A stretch of DNA of 64,000 nt, from positions 1 through 64,000 of the forward strand of contig CAYRIO010000003.1 of assembly GCA_964424355.1 (NCBI GenBank), given 5' to 3'. Position 1 is the stretch's first letter. Each line of letters opens with the position of its first letter. Below the pieces are notes generated by a model. It was given only the letters and a program-made list of their open reading frames with translations. It was not told the origin of the DNA and ran no database searches. The position numbers were made by a program, and so were the translations under genes. This DNA comes from CAZEHS01 sp964424355. GTDB taxonomy: Bacteria > Bacillota > Clostridia > Peptostreptococcales > Acidaminobacteraceae. Positions 7,951-16,438 of this stretch are shown here, in pieces.

Positions 7951-8835
7951 ATGCGCATGATTCCGGCAAAGACCATCCTATCCGGCTATGCCACGAAAAA
8001 TATGTGGTTCGGAAACAATTACAATATGAATATCTACAAGGGCTGCAGTCATGGGTGTATCTACTGCGACAGCCGCAGCGAGTGCTATGGCGTTGAAAAT
8101 TTTGATGAGGTGAGGGCCAAGGAAAACGCTCTGATCCTGATTGAAAAAGAACTCAGGTCGAAAACGCGAACGGGGATCGTTGGTACCGGCGCCATGAGTG
8201 ACCCCTATAATCCGATGGAGAAGGAATACGAGCTGACGCGAGGGGCTTTAAAACTCATCCATCAGTATCGATATGGCGTATCCATCGCCACGAAAAGCAA
8301 CCTGGTGGTGCGGGATATCGATGTGTTAAAAGCGATTGCAACCCATTCGCCTGTACTGGTGAAAATAACGGTCACAACCTGTGACGATGCCCTTGCAAAA
8401 AAGCTGGAATCCAACGTGGCTCTGCCTTCAGAGCGATTTGAGGCGATAAAGGCACTCTCGGACCAGGGTATTCATACCGGGGTGCTGATGATGCCCATCC
8501 TTCCGTTTATCGAAGACAATGCGGAAAACATAGAAGGCATCCTGAAGCAGGCCCATGAGAGCGGAGCCAGGTTCGTGTATCCTGCCTTTGGTGTTACGCT
8601 GAGGCAGAATCAACGGGAGTGGTTTTACAGAAAGCTGGATGAGGATTTTCCAGGCGTTAAGCAGCTCTACATCAAACGATATGGAAATGCCTACAGCTGC
8701 AGCTCCCCCAATGCGAAGGCGCTTTGGCATATCGTGGAGGAGAGATGCCGATCCTATGGGATGGCCTGTAAGATGAAGGATATTATCGCAGGCTATACGG
8801 CGGGTTATGGGAGCCAGCAGTTGAGTTTTTTGTAG
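7951..8835 (+). CDS. SPL family radical SAM protein
   Basis: A 294-residue radical SAM enzyme with the cluster motif C-S-H-G-C-I-Y-C at about 32-39 (CxxxCxxC). It is followed by D-S-R-S-E-C and the G-T-G-A-M-S-D-P-Y-N-P-M-E strip typical of the spore photoproduct lyase-like (SplB-related) group. These bind a 4Fe-4S cluster and cleave SAM. Many vegetative members are not true photolyases and their substrate is unknown. The ATG at 7951 follows AAGGAAG. A strong terminator follows the stop. Confidence 0.88.
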   Translation: MRMIPAKTILSGYATKNMWFGNNYNMNIYKGCSHGCIYCDSRSECYGVENFDEVRAKENALILIEKELRSKTRTGIVGTGAMSDPYNPMEKEYELTRGALKLIHQYRYGVSIATKSNLVVRDIDVLKAIATHSPVLVKITVTTCDDALAKKLESNVALPSERFEAIKALSDQGIHTGVLMMPILPFIEDNAENIEGILKQAHESGARFVYPAFGVTLRQNQREWFYRKLDEDFPGVKQLYIKRYGNAYSCSSPNAKALWHIVEERCRSYGMACKMKDIIAGYTAGYGSQQLSFL

Positions 8836-8846
8836 GCTTTACATGA

Positions 8847-8887
8847 AAAAGGATAAACCCCGGAAGAACCGGGGTTTATCCTTTTTT
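8847..8887. terminator. bidirectional terminator
   Basis: A perfect stem of about 17 bp (8847-8863 with 8869-8885) with a 5-nt loop, A-run before and T-run after. It separates the convergent radical SAM and VOC genes. Confidence 0.95.
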
Positions 8888-8893
8888 GGAGTC

Positions 8894-9778
8894 CTATGAA
8901 TTGCCGTTGAAGGCCCGTTCCAGGGCGGCGATGTCGAACTTCTTCATCTGCAGGAAGGCTTCTGTAACCCGTTGAACGGCTTCAGGGGATCCCTTTCCCA
9001 TCATATCGTCCATGATGGTGGGTACAATCTGCCAGGAAACGCCGAAGGGGTCCTTCAGCCATCCACACTGCTCGGATTCGGGCACGAAGGAGAGCTTTTC
9101 CCAGTAGTAGTCGATCTCTGCTTGGTTCTCGCACCGCACGATCAGTGAAAAGGCTTCATTGAAGTTAAAGGGGGCATCGTAGCCGTTGTCCATGGCGGAA
9201 AGGCTATAGCCCAGGAGTTTGAAGGCGGCATAGTTGATATCGGCCTTTGGGAGCATGGCCTCTCCGGGGGCGTACCGGCTAACCATTCCGGTTTCCGAGG
9301 GCTTGAAAACCTCGGTGTAGAAGCGGATGGCTTCCTCGGTCCTGCCGCAGACATCGCCGGAGAACAGCAGATTCGGCGTGACCATCTGCTGGGTGATATC
9401 CTCCGTGAACATCAACTGCCAGGACAGGCCGTAACGGTCCTGAATCCAGCCGTAGCGCTTGCTGAAGGGGTATTCCCCCAGTTCCATGAGGGGGGACCCT
9501 CCCTCGGAAAGGGCCTGCCATTTTGCATCCACTTCGGCGGCGGTGCTGCAGGCAACCATCAGGGAAATGGACGGGTTGAACTTGAAGTAAGGGCCTGCGC
9601 TGATGGCCATGAATTGCTGGCCCGCCAGCTCAAAGCGGAGGAAATCCGCGTCACCGGAGGGGGTATCGTGAATCGTATTCAGACTGAGGAGCCTGGACCC
9701 TTCAAAAAGTGACATGTAGAACTGGACCGCTTCCTTGGCTTCGGTGTCGTACCAGAGGTGGGGAACTATCTTTTGCAT
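8894..9778 (-). CDS. double VOC (PhnB/3-dmu-9-like) protein
   Basis: A 294-residue protein of two tandem VOC-fold units. The first (about 1-125) starts V-P-H-L-W-Y-D-T-E-A-K-E-A-V-Q-F-Y. The second (about 130-260) repeats N-L-L-F-S-G-D-V-C-G-R-T-E-E-A-I-R-F-Y, and each unit ends D-P/R-(F/Y)-G-(V/L)-S-W-Q. This is the PhnB-like '3-demethylubiquinone methyltransferase' family, usually of unknown function. The C-terminal tail fits the common helical add-on. The ATG at 9778 follows AAGGAGG. Monocistronic. Confidence 0.88.
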   Translation of the reverse strand: MQKIVPHLWYDTEAKEAVQFYMSLFEGSRLLSLNTIHDTPSGDADFLRFELAGQQFMAISAGPYFKFNPSISLMVACSTAAEVDAKWQALSEGGSPLMELGEYPFSKRYGWIQDRYGLSWQLMFTEDITQQMVTPNLLFSGDVCGRTEEAIRFYTEVFKPSETGMVSRYAPGEAMLPKADINYAAFKLLGYSLSAMDNGYDAPFNFNEAFSLIVRCENQAEIDYYWEKLSFVPESEQCGWLKDPFGVSWQIVPTIMDDMMGKGSPEAVQRVTEAFLQMKKFDIAALERAFNGNS

Positions 9779-9952
9779 AAGGGGCCTCCTTGGGCGCTTA
9801 TATTCTAGAGAGGGCAGTGAAGTCTTACAGACAATCAATACCCATTATCAGTTGGGTTAATCTAAAAAATGAACCCCCAGGCAGGGCAAGACCGTTGTGA
9901 CTGTTTCAAATGAACCGCTTTGGGTAAATATAGAATGACATATTAAAAGCTT

Positions 9953-9977
9953 AACCGACCGCTCAGGTTGGTTTTTT
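9953..9977 (+). promoter_or_regulatory. hairpin/operator-like repeat upstream of the DUF4153 gene
   Basis: AACCGACC (9953-9960) and GGTTGGTT (9966-9973) form an 8-bp stem with one G-U pair, a 5-nt loop, then T. It lies about 50 bp before the DUF4153 start, behind possible -10-like sequences near 9929. It may be an early terminator (attenuator) or a TetR-type operator. Confidence 0.5.
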
Positions 9978-10025
9978 GTAGTTTCTAAATGAAGTTGGAC
10001 AAGTTCAACGAAGGAGGGCTCGCAT

Positions 10026-11834
10026 ATGAAGCTTATGGAGACATTGCAGGCAAAGCTCAGCGGATTAGTCGGCGCAATCTCCCGCTATCCGATCACGATT
10101 GTTTTCCTTGTTGCGGCGGCAGTCGTCAATGCCATGGCCATCAACCGGGAAGTGGATTATTTCAAGTTCTTTCTGACCTATGCGGTTGGGGCATGTCTGG
10201 GCTTTACACTGCAGGCGGTTTGGGAGCGCTATCATGACAGGCTGTCGGCCCGGGTGGTTCTGATGGGCGTGGGCTTGCTGATGACCCTGGGCTATTTCCT
10301 CATTGTGAACCGCTATACCACCACCAGCGTAGAGACCTGGATCAGGACTTCCGTCGCTCTGTTCGCCCTGGTGATCGCCTATATCTGGGTACCGGTGATA
10401 AGAAGCAGGGTCAGCTTCAACGAAAGCTTCATGACGGCCTTCAAGTCCTTTTTCAATTCCCTGCTGTTCGCCGCAGTGCTGTTCCTGGGGGTATCCTTGA
10501 TTATCACCGCCACGGACCTGCTTCTTTTCCGGGTGGATGAGAAAATCTACATGCATGCGATGAACCTGATTGCCGTGATTTTCGCACCGATCTATTTCCT
10601 GTCCTTGATCCCGGTTTATCCGGGGGGATCGGAGAAGGCACTCCCGCCGGAGATCCTGGCCCGCCGTGAGGAGCGAATCGGCAAGTCCTCCAGCTGTCCC
10701 AAATTCCTGGAGATTCTGATATCCTCCATCATCATTCCGTTGCTGTCACTGTATAGTGTGATCCTGGTGATCTACATCGCCACCAACATCACCGGGAAGT
10801 TCTGGACGGACAACCGCCTGGAGCCGATGTTCGTGGGCTATGCCATCACAGTCATCCTGGTCTATATCCTGGCCAGCAGACTGGAGAATAGATTCGCCGT
10901 CCTTTTCCGCAGGGTTTTTCCGAAGCTGTTGGTCCCCATTGTGGTATTCCAGATTGTCTCCTCGGTCCTGCGGACGATGGACACGGGGATCATGCATGGG
11001 CGCTACTATGTGATCCTGTTCGGCATCTTTGCGGCAATCACCGGTATCCTCCTGAGCTTTCTGCCGGTGCGCAAGAACGGGGTCGTAGCGGCACTGTTGA
11101 TTGTCTTTTCGGTAATCTCCATCGTTCCACCGGTGGACGCCTTCACGATCAGCCGGACAAACCAGGTGGGCATGCTTCAGGACACTCTGGTGAGGAACGG
11201 CATGCTTCAGGAGAATAAGGTCATTCCCAATGCAGCGGTTCCTGAGGCGGACAGGAAGATCATCTCAAAAACTGTGAACTATCTGGGGATGATGGCGTAT
11301 ACAAAGGATATTGCATTCCTCGGGAAGGATTTTGAACCCTATGAGGATTTTTATGATACCTTCGGATTTTACAGATATGAGGAAACCCTTTACGGTCAGA
11401 ATGCAGTGTATGTGAACCTTGACCCCAAATCGCCGATAGATATTACAGGGTACGACAGGCTGGTTTCTGTAGGGACCTATTTTGACAAGGGAAGCCCCGA
11501 ACCGGTGAAAAAGGTGTGCGATTTCGTTAAGGATGGTGTCACATACACCCTGTCAAACGCCGGAACCCCTGATCCTGGAAGACTCTGGCTTTCAGATGAC
11601 AAAGGCCGGGAACTGATCAGCATGGAGATGAAAGCGGTGTTCGATCATTTCGATACGTCTACCGGCGGCAGCTACCAGATCAGCAAGGAGGCTGTGCCCG
11701 CTGAGGAGGCAACCTACACCCAGGAGAACGACAGGGCCGTCATTTCCCTGGTGGCACTGAATCTGTATATTGAAAAATCCAATACGGAGCAGCCCTATAG
11801 TGGTGAATTTTACGCGCTGATCAAAATCAAATAG
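10026..11834 (+). CDS. DUF4153 domain membrane protein
   Basis: A 602-residue protein with about 10-12 hydrophobic segments in its first 380 residues and a soluble C-terminal region (about 385-602) predicted to face one side of the membrane. The layout (F-K-F-F-L-T-Y-A-V-G-A, V-W-E-R-Y-H-D-R, then paired helices) matches DUF4153 proteins of Firmicutes, whose function is unknown. GAAGGAGG precedes the ATG. It is monocistronic, with a hairpin in its leader at 9953-9977 that could control expression. Confidence 0.82.
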   Translation: MKLMETLQAKLSGLVGAISRYPITIVFLVAAAVVNAMAINREVDYFKFFLTYAVGACLGFTLQAVWERYHDRLSARVVLMGVGLLMTLGYFLIVNRYTTTSVETWIRTSVALFALVIAYIWVPVIRSRVSFNESFMTAFKSFFNSLLFAAVLFLGVSLIITATDLLLFRVDEKIYMHAMNLIAVIFAPIYFLSLIPVYPGGSEKALPPEILARREERIGKSSSCPKFLEILISSIIIPLLSLYSVILVIYIATNITGKFWTDNRLEPMFVGYAITVILVYILASRLENRFAVLFRRVFPKLLVPIVVFQIVSSVLRTMDTGIMHGRYYVILFGIFAAITGILLSFLPVRKNGVVAALLIVFSVISIVPPVDAFTISRTNQVGMLQDTLVRNGMLQENKVIPNAAVPEADRKIISKTVNYLGMMAYTKDIAFLGKDFEPYEDFYDTFGFYRYEETLYGQNAVYVNLDPKSPIDITGYDRLVSVGTYFDKGSPEPVKKVCDFVKDGVTYTLSNAGTPDPGRLWLSDDKGRELISMEMKAVFDHFDTSTGGSYQISKEAVPAEEATYTQENDRAVISLVALNLYIEKSNTEQPYSGEFYALIKIK

Positions 11835-11958
11835 GATACTGTCCCGAATGTGCAAGAGCGGGTTCGGTGCCCCCCCAAAAAAAATGAACTGGACGGTGGC
11901 GGCTTTTGTGGTATGTTTAAGAGGCAGGCACATAAAAAACCGAAAGGGGTTGTATAGT

Positions 11959-12015
11959 ATGTACAGAACACATGAAACGGAGATTGTCCTTAAAGGGGAG
12001 GTGTCCGCAGAATAA
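11959..12015 (+). CDS. possible 18-residue leader ORF before rsgA
   Basis: Reads M-Y-R-T-H-E-T-E-I-V-L-K-G-E-V-S-A-E, preceded by AAAGGGG 8-10 nt upstream. It ends 11 nt before a CCCTCCCC run that can pair with the rsgA ribosome binding site. Could be a regulatory leader peptide or chance; no protein family seen. Confidence 0.3.
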   Translation: MYRTHETEIVLKGEVSAE

Positions 12016-12025
12016 ACTTGTTAGA

Positions 12026-12061
12026 CCCTCCCCAAACTGGGTTTGTAAAAATTCAGGGAGG
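12026..12061 (+). promoter_or_regulatory. possible SD-sequestering hairpin of rsgA
   Basis: CCTCCC at 12027-12032 is complementary to GGGAGG at 12056-12061, the Shine-Dalgarno of rsgA. A small AAAC/GTTT stem lies within the loop. Pairing would hide the site; it may be opened by translation of the upstream leader ORF. Inference from sequence only. Confidence 0.4.
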
Positions 12062-12070
12062 ATAAGGACC

Positions 12071-13165
12071 ATGAAAAAAATCAATTTGATTGCGATAGGA
12101 TTAACGGATCGTCAACGGCAGGAAGCGCAGCTTTACAGCGGCACGTTGCATCTCGGACGGGTATCCGTTCAGCATCGGGACCAGTACCGGGTCATGACCG
12201 AAGATGGGGAAATCAAGGCCGGGGTTTCCGGAAAGCTCAGCTATGCCACCTCTGCCATTGCAGATTATCCTGCAGTGGGGGACTGGGTGCTGGTGGACCG
12301 CACCGCAGATGAAGCGGGCAATGCCGTGATTCACGGGATACTCACCCGGAAAAGCTGTTTTGAACGGTTGGCGGCGGGAACGGGTGGGGAACGGCAGATT
12401 ATTGCCGCAAACATCGATACGGTTTTCATCTGTATGGCGCTGAACAGCGATTACAATCTGCGCCGTCTGGAGCGGTATCTTGCGGTTGTTTGGGATAGTG
12501 GCGCTACTCCGGTGGTTCTGCTGACCAAAGCGGATTTGTGTACGGATCTGGACGCCCGCCTCATGGAGATCCAGGGCATTGCCCTGGGAGTGGAGGTGAT
12601 TGTCACTTCCGCTTTCAGTGGGGATTGCAGCGTAGAAATCCAGCGGTTTTTAACCCCTGGGAGCACGGCGGCTTTTATCGGTTCCTCAGGAGTCGGGAAA
12701 TCGACCCTGATCAACCGGTTGATCGGCGCGGAGGTATTGGCCACCAATGGGCTTCGGAATGATGACCGGGGCCGGCATACCACCACCCATCGCCAACTCC
12801 TGCTGCTGCCAGCGGGCGGCGTGGTGATTGATACTCCGGGTCTTCGGGAGCTACAGCTGGCTGGGGCGGATTTGTCATCGACCTTTTCAGAGATTGAAGC
12901 ATTGGCCCAGGCTTGCAGTTTCAAGGACTGCCGCCATCGGGCGGAGCCTGGTTGCGCCGTCAGGCATGCAATTGCAGCAGGTGAACTTTCGGCAGAACGT
13001 CTTGAAAGCTTCAATAAGCTTCAAAAGGAAATGATTCACGAAGAACGGAAAAGCACCATGACAGCCCACCAAGCCCAGAAGCAGAAAACGATCGACATGA
13101 TGGGAGCGCTGGGGGCATATCGGAAGATCCAGAAGCATAATCGGAAGAATTCTTCCGGCAAATAG
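12071..13165 (+). CDS. rsgA: ribosome small subunit-dependent GTPase A
   Basis: A 364-residue circularly permuted GTPase that assists late maturation of the 30S ribosomal subunit. Visible parts are an OB-like N-terminus (about 20-100), the G4 motif T-K-A-D at about 152-155, the P-loop G-S-S-G-V-G-K-S at about 204-211, the G3-like D-T-P-G, and the zinc knuckle C-S-F-K-D-C-R-H...G-C-A-V near 288-308. The order G4 before G1 is the family hallmark. Its leader has an 18-codon ORF and an SD-masking repeat. The N-terminus is somewhat longer than in many RsgA proteins. Confidence 0.95.
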   Translation: MKKINLIAIGLTDRQRQEAQLYSGTLHLGRVSVQHRDQYRVMTEDGEIKAGVSGKLSYATSAIADYPAVGDWVLVDRTADEAGNAVIHGILTRKSCFERLAAGTGGERQIIAANIDTVFICMALNSDYNLRRLERYLAVVWDSGATPVVLLTKADLCTDLDARLMEIQGIALGVEVIVTSAFSGDCSVEIQRFLTPGSTAAFIGSSGVGKSTLINRLIGAEVLATNGLRNDDRGRHTTTHRQLLLLPAGGVVIDTPGLRELQLAGADLSSTFSEIEALAQACSFKDCRHRAEPGCAVRHAIAAGELSAERLESFNKLQKEMIHEERKSTMTAHQAQKQKTIDMMGALGAYRKIQKHNRKNSSGK

Positions 13166-13174
13166 CGAAGAGAT

Positions 13175-13213
13175 GAGAAACGCCTCCCAAGATACTTCCG
13201 GGAGGCGTTTCTC
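13175..13213 (+). terminator. hairpin after rsgA
   Basis: A perfect 14-bp stem (13175-13188 with 13200-13213) just downstream of rsgA. It ends in TTTCTC rather than a clean T-run. Confidence 0.75.
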
Positions 13214-13320
13214 TGTGAAGGCAAGGGCATGAAGAACAGGGCGGTGACCTTGTTCAGAAAAAACTCAATTCACACAGAATAATTCACAAAAAACATGTAG
13301 TCAAAACGAAAAAAGCCTGC

Positions 13321-13354
13321 TATAATTGCTCTATACTAACCACTCGGGTGGTTA
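13321..13354 (+). promoter_or_regulatory. -10 box and palindromic operator of the triple-RidA gene
   Basis: TATAAT at 13321-13326 (weak -35 upstream) is followed by TAACCAC-TCGG-GTGGTTA at 13337-13354, a perfect 7-bp inverted repeat starting about 4 nt past the likely transcription start. Its position suits a repressor, possibly of the TetR type. No such repressor gene is adjacent. Confidence 0.65.
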
Positions 13355-13385
13355 TTGATAAATCAATCTAAAGGGGAACATGATC

Positions 13386-14657
13386 ATGAGCGGATATAAC
13401 GCAGTATTGGCAAGAAATACGGAAAATGCTCCAAAAAGTATCGGTCCTTATTCACAAACCGTAGCGTTCTCTCATTACAATAACCTTTCAGCTCAACTGC
13501 CCATCGATCCCAAATCCGGCAAATTGGTAGCCGGTGGTATCAAAGAGCAGGCTGAACAGTGCTTCAAAAATATCCAGGCAATTGTAGAAAGCATCGACCA
13601 TGCCATGACTGATGTTGTTAGAATCACAGTATTCGTTAAGAACATCAAAGATGTTGACGCTGTCGACACCGTTTATAAATCCTTCTTCCCAACCTATGTT
13701 CCCACACGGACCACGGTAGCAGTTGCTGCTTTGCCCCTGGATGCTTTGGTGCAGGTTGAAGCACTTATTTCAAACGGTGTCGGTTCAATTCCAAACGCAC
13801 CTCAGGCAGGGGATCTCATCAAGCTGACAAATAACACGGCGAATGCACCCATCAGCGCTCTGTCTACACAAACTGTGTCTTTCTCCCATTACAATAACCT
13901 TTCAGCGCAGCTGCCCATCGATCCCAAATCCGGCAGATTGGTTGAAGGTGGTATCAAAGCCCAAGCCGCACAGTGCCTGAAAAATATCAAGGCAATCTTG
14001 GAAAGCATCGACGTTCCCTTTGATGATATCGTTAAGATCAACATCTTCCTCAAGGACCTTGCGGATGTTGCTGCCGTAAACGAAGTGTACACAACATTCT
14101 TCCCAGACTCCGCCATCGCCCGTGCTGTAGCCTATGTTCCTGCGCGGACAGTCATTGCAGCTTCCGCTTTGCCCATGGATGCGTTGGTACAGTTTGAAGC
14201 AGTAGTGTCACACGGAGATGGTACTCCCCCACAAGCCGTTGAAGACCGGCACGGGCTCATCATCGAAGCAAACAATACTGAAAATGCACCCAAGTGTGCG
14301 CTTTCTACACAGACTGTAGCGTTTTCTCATTACAACCACCTTTCCGCTCAATTGCCTATCGACCCCAAAACCGGTGAAATAGTAGCCGGTGGTGTCAAAG
14401 AGCAGGCTGCACAGTGCTTGAAGAACATCCAGGCAATTGTTGAAAGCATCGACCATAAGATGGCCGATGTGGTTAAAGTAAATATCTTCCTTAAAAACAT
14501 CGCAGATATGGCTGCTGTGGACGAAGCGTACACCACATTCTTCCCAGGCGGTGTGCCTGCCCGACGAACCGTTGGCGTATCCGCTATCTCGAAAGATGCG
14601 TTGATCCAAATCGATGTTGTTTTAGGAAACGAAGAAGGAACACCCCCCAGAGCATAA
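13386..14657 (+). CDS. triple-domain RidA/YjgF fusion protein
   Basis: A 423-residue protein made of three tandem RidA units (about 1-135, 140-280, 285-423), each with Q-T-V-(A/S)-F-S-H-Y-N and L-S-A-Q-L-P-I-D-P-K. RidA trimers hydrolyse reactive enamines/imines; the catalytic Arg equivalent is present in all three (P-T-R, P-A-R, P-A-R). Only unit 1 keeps the I-G-P-Y-S segment with the active-site Tyr. Units 2 and 3 have A-L-S-T there, and unit 3 has Asp where units 1 and 2 have the C-terminal Glu. One chain may replace the usual homotrimer. The ATG at 13386 fits AAAGGGG better than 13380. Confidence 0.93.
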   Translation: MSGYNAVLARNTENAPKSIGPYSQTVAFSHYNNLSAQLPIDPKSGKLVAGGIKEQAEQCFKNIQAIVESIDHAMTDVVRITVFVKNIKDVDAVDTVYKSFFPTYVPTRTTVAVAALPLDALVQVEALISNGVGSIPNAPQAGDLIKLTNNTANAPISALSTQTVSFSHYNNLSAQLPIDPKSGRLVEGGIKAQAAQCLKNIKAILESIDVPFDDIVKINIFLKDLADVAAVNEVYTTFFPDSAIARAVAYVPARTVIAASALPMDALVQFEAVVSHGDGTPPQAVEDRHGLIIEANNTENAPKCALSTQTVAFSHYNHLSAQLPIDPKTGEIVAGGVKEQAAQCLKNIQAIVESIDHKMADVVKVNIFLKNIADMAAVDEAYTTFFPGGVPARRTVGVSAISKDALIQIDVVLGNEEGTPPRA

Positions 14658-14671
14658 TCGCATTTGTTTGT

Positions 14672-14726
14672 AAAAAAGCTCGTATTGCGCCGGAAAGTCA
14701 TGATATCCGGCCTGTACGAGCTTTTT
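14672..14726 (+). terminator. intrinsic terminator
   Basis: Outer stem 14673-14684 with 14715-14726 plus an inner CCGGA/TCCGG pairing, flanked by A- and T-runs. Ends the triple-RidA transcript. Confidence 0.88.
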
Positions 14727-14919
14727 GTTGCATCTACAGCATCGTCGAATCCGCAAAGCTTAACGGTCTGGGTCCGAAAAGACCGGCACGTCTTCACGTT
14801 TTCTGCATCTTCTTGTGAAGCAACTGAATAATCCTGCCGCACCCAGGGTATTAACAAGACAACAGGGCTTCGAAACGGCAGCTGCTGAGTGTTTCAACAG
14901 GCATAAAGGAGGAGCGGAT

Positions 14920-15264
14920 ATGGCAGAGAATTCAAAATATTGGATTGTAAAGCTCGGGAAGCTGTATTATTCCTGTGGACTCAGCCGAGTGTCACAGGTG
15001 TATTCCGATGCGGTGAGTTTTGAAATGACCACGGAGGAAATGGTGGCCTGGCCCTTTAAACATGTAGAAATTGCAGTGGGTATCGCTGAAGAGATAGGTG
15101 GGGTCGTGATTGAAAAAGAGGGCGACATTGAGGTATATGTATCCCATGCGGAGAGGAACCTGGATTATCTGGGGAGTGAGCCTAAATCTGAGAAGCGGCA
15201 TGCGGTGACCTCTAAGAAGCGGTCCAGAGTCAACAGGAATGGCATGCGGCTTAAAAACGCTTGA
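14920..15264 (+). CDS. hypothetical protein, 114 aa
   Basis: Begins M-A-E-N-S-K-Y-W-I-V-K-L-G-K-L-Y-Y and has alternating strand/helix character up to about residue 75. A basic tail follows (K-K-R-S-R-V-N-R) that could bind nucleic acid. No family recognised. AAGGAGGAG stands 8 nt before the ATG, a strong site. It lies alone between two terminators (14672-14726 and 15331-15355), so it is probably its own transcription unit. Confidence 0.6.
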   Translation: MAENSKYWIVKLGKLYYSCGLSRVSQVYSDAVSFEMTTEEMVAWPFKHVEIAVGIAEEIGGVVIEKEGDIEVYVSHAERNLDYLGSEPKSEKRHAVTSKKRSRVNRNGMRLKNA

Positions 15265-15330
15265 TATCCTTCCAATCAGTGATAAAATGGTTATGCCCTT
15301 ATGCAGTCTTTTATTCGCATGTGATTTCCC

Positions 15331-15355
15331 CCTCCGATTACCGGAGGTTTTTTTT
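15331..15355 (+). terminator. intrinsic terminator
   Basis: CCTCCG/CGGAGG stem (15331-15336 with 15342-15347), 5-nt loop, then eight T. It precedes the arsC/spx-like gene and ends the 114-aa gene transcript. Confidence 0.9.
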
Positions 15356-15395
15356 AGATTGCTGATGCAACGGAAAATGAGAAGGAGAGCATTCG

Positions 15396-15767
15396 ATGAA
15401 CAGAGTATTCCTGTGTTACCCCAAATGCAGTACGTGCCAGAAGGCAAAAGCGTGGCTGGATGAGAATCAGGTGCCGTATACCCAAAGGCTGATCGTTGAA
15501 CAGAACCCTACCCGGCAGGAACTGGAGAAATGGGTGGCCCTCAGCGGACTTCCGCTGAAGCGTTTTTTCAACACCAGCGGCTTGCTTTACAAAGAGCTTA
15601 ATTTGAAGGACAGGCTGGCCGGGATGACTGAAGCAGAACAGCTGGATTTGCTGGCAACCAACGGCATGCTGGTGAAACGGCCACTGCTGGTGGATGAAAA
15701 TGCGGTGAGGGTCGGCTTTAAACTGGCAGAGTGGGAAGCCGTTGCTTCACATCAGGTGAGGGCATGA
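15396..15767 (+). CDS. ArsC/Spx-like thioredoxin-fold protein
   Basis: A 123-residue protein of the arsenate reductase-like family (YffB/Spx branch). It has C-S-T-C at about 11-14, the helix K-A-K-A-W-L-D-E, N-Q-V-P-Y-T, the N-T-S-G-L-L-Y-K segment and the cis-Pro-like V-K-R-P-L-L-V-D. True grx-type ArsC uses one Cys with three Arg; most Firmicute 'YusI/YffB' members have unknown roles, and Spx binds RNA polymerase. I cannot assign arsenate reduction. AAGGAGAG precedes the ATG. The lipoprotein gene overlaps its stop by 4 nt. Confidence 0.85.
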   Translation: MNRVFLCYPKCSTCQKAKAWLDENQVPYTQRLIVEQNPTRQELEKWVALSGLPLKRFFNTSGLLYKELNLKDRLAGMTEAEQLDLLATNGMLVKRPLLVDENAVRVGFKLAEWEAVASHQVRA

Positions 15768-16279
15768 GGAATCTGCTGATTGTGGTTTCAATTACCGCAG
15801 CGTTGCTATCCGGCTGCGGCGCAGTGGAAAACATCGATGTCCAAAAGACAGCGGAAGTGGCTTCGGATGTAGCGGGGATTGCTGTTGAAAAGGCAGCTGA
15901 AACCCTGGGGTACCTCAAAGAAGCCGGGCAGGGTACTGAGGTAACCGATTTCAAAGCGCTCCCTTCGCCGGAAAGCGGCTATTCCCTAACACTCAATGAA
16001 AAGATCAACTTTGTCTGCAAATTGGACAAAGCCACGGGGACGGTGAATCTGAATGCCGCTGCTCCGGACGAAGAAAAGTATTATGCGGGTATTGCGGACC
16101 TTCTGGTCGGAAAGAATGAAAAGTATCTATCCAAGCAGTCGGTGATCGATCTTTTGAAATCGAAGGGATTGTCCAATGAACTGAACGGAAAGCTGGTGCT
16201 GATGTTTCCGTATTCACTGAAGGTCGTTAAAGAGAACGGAACTGTAAACGCCGGCATGTCCATCACGCTGAACCCCTGA
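15764..16279 (+). CDS. small lipoprotein of unknown function
   Basis: A 171-residue protein with a type II signal: basic start M-R-N, a hydrophobic core, and lipobox L-S-G-C at about 16-19, so it is likely anchored outside the membrane. The mature part is mixed alpha/beta with no recognised domain. Its ATG overlaps the stop of the ArsC-like gene (ATGA), indicating translational coupling. A terminator follows. The association with a thiol-redox protein hints at envelope redox or stress, but this is only context. Confidence 0.75.
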   Translation: MRNLLIVVSITAALLSGCGAVENIDVQKTAEVASDVAGIAVEKAAETLGYLKEAGQGTEVTDFKALPSPESGYSLTLNEKINFVCKLDKATGTVNLNAAAPDEEKYYAGIADLLVGKNEKYLSKQSVIDLLKSKGLSNELNGKLVLMFPYSLKVVKENGTVNAGMSITLNP

Positions 16280-16311
16280 ACGATCAGTCGTGCAACCAGA
16301 GCATCAAAGGG

Positions 16312-16340
16312 AAGTCACTCAATTATGGGTGACTTTTTTT
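16312..16340 (+). terminator. intrinsic terminator
   Basis: 9-bp stem with one G-U pair (16312-16320 with 16327-16335) followed by T. Ends the ArsC-like/lipoprotein operon. Confidence 0.85.
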
Positions 16341-16438
16341 CGTTTTGAGGCGGGGAATTTGTGCGTAAAAACGGGGGCGGGGGGTATTGTTATACCGACA
16401 TCCATTTATTGTAACTCGTGGTCGGAGGAGGGATTGTT

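Noticed and set aside
16367..16383. G-rich run that could form a G-quadruplex before the chemoreceptor gene
   Set aside because: Only two long G-runs are present, so a four-tract quadruplex cannot form from this stretch alone.
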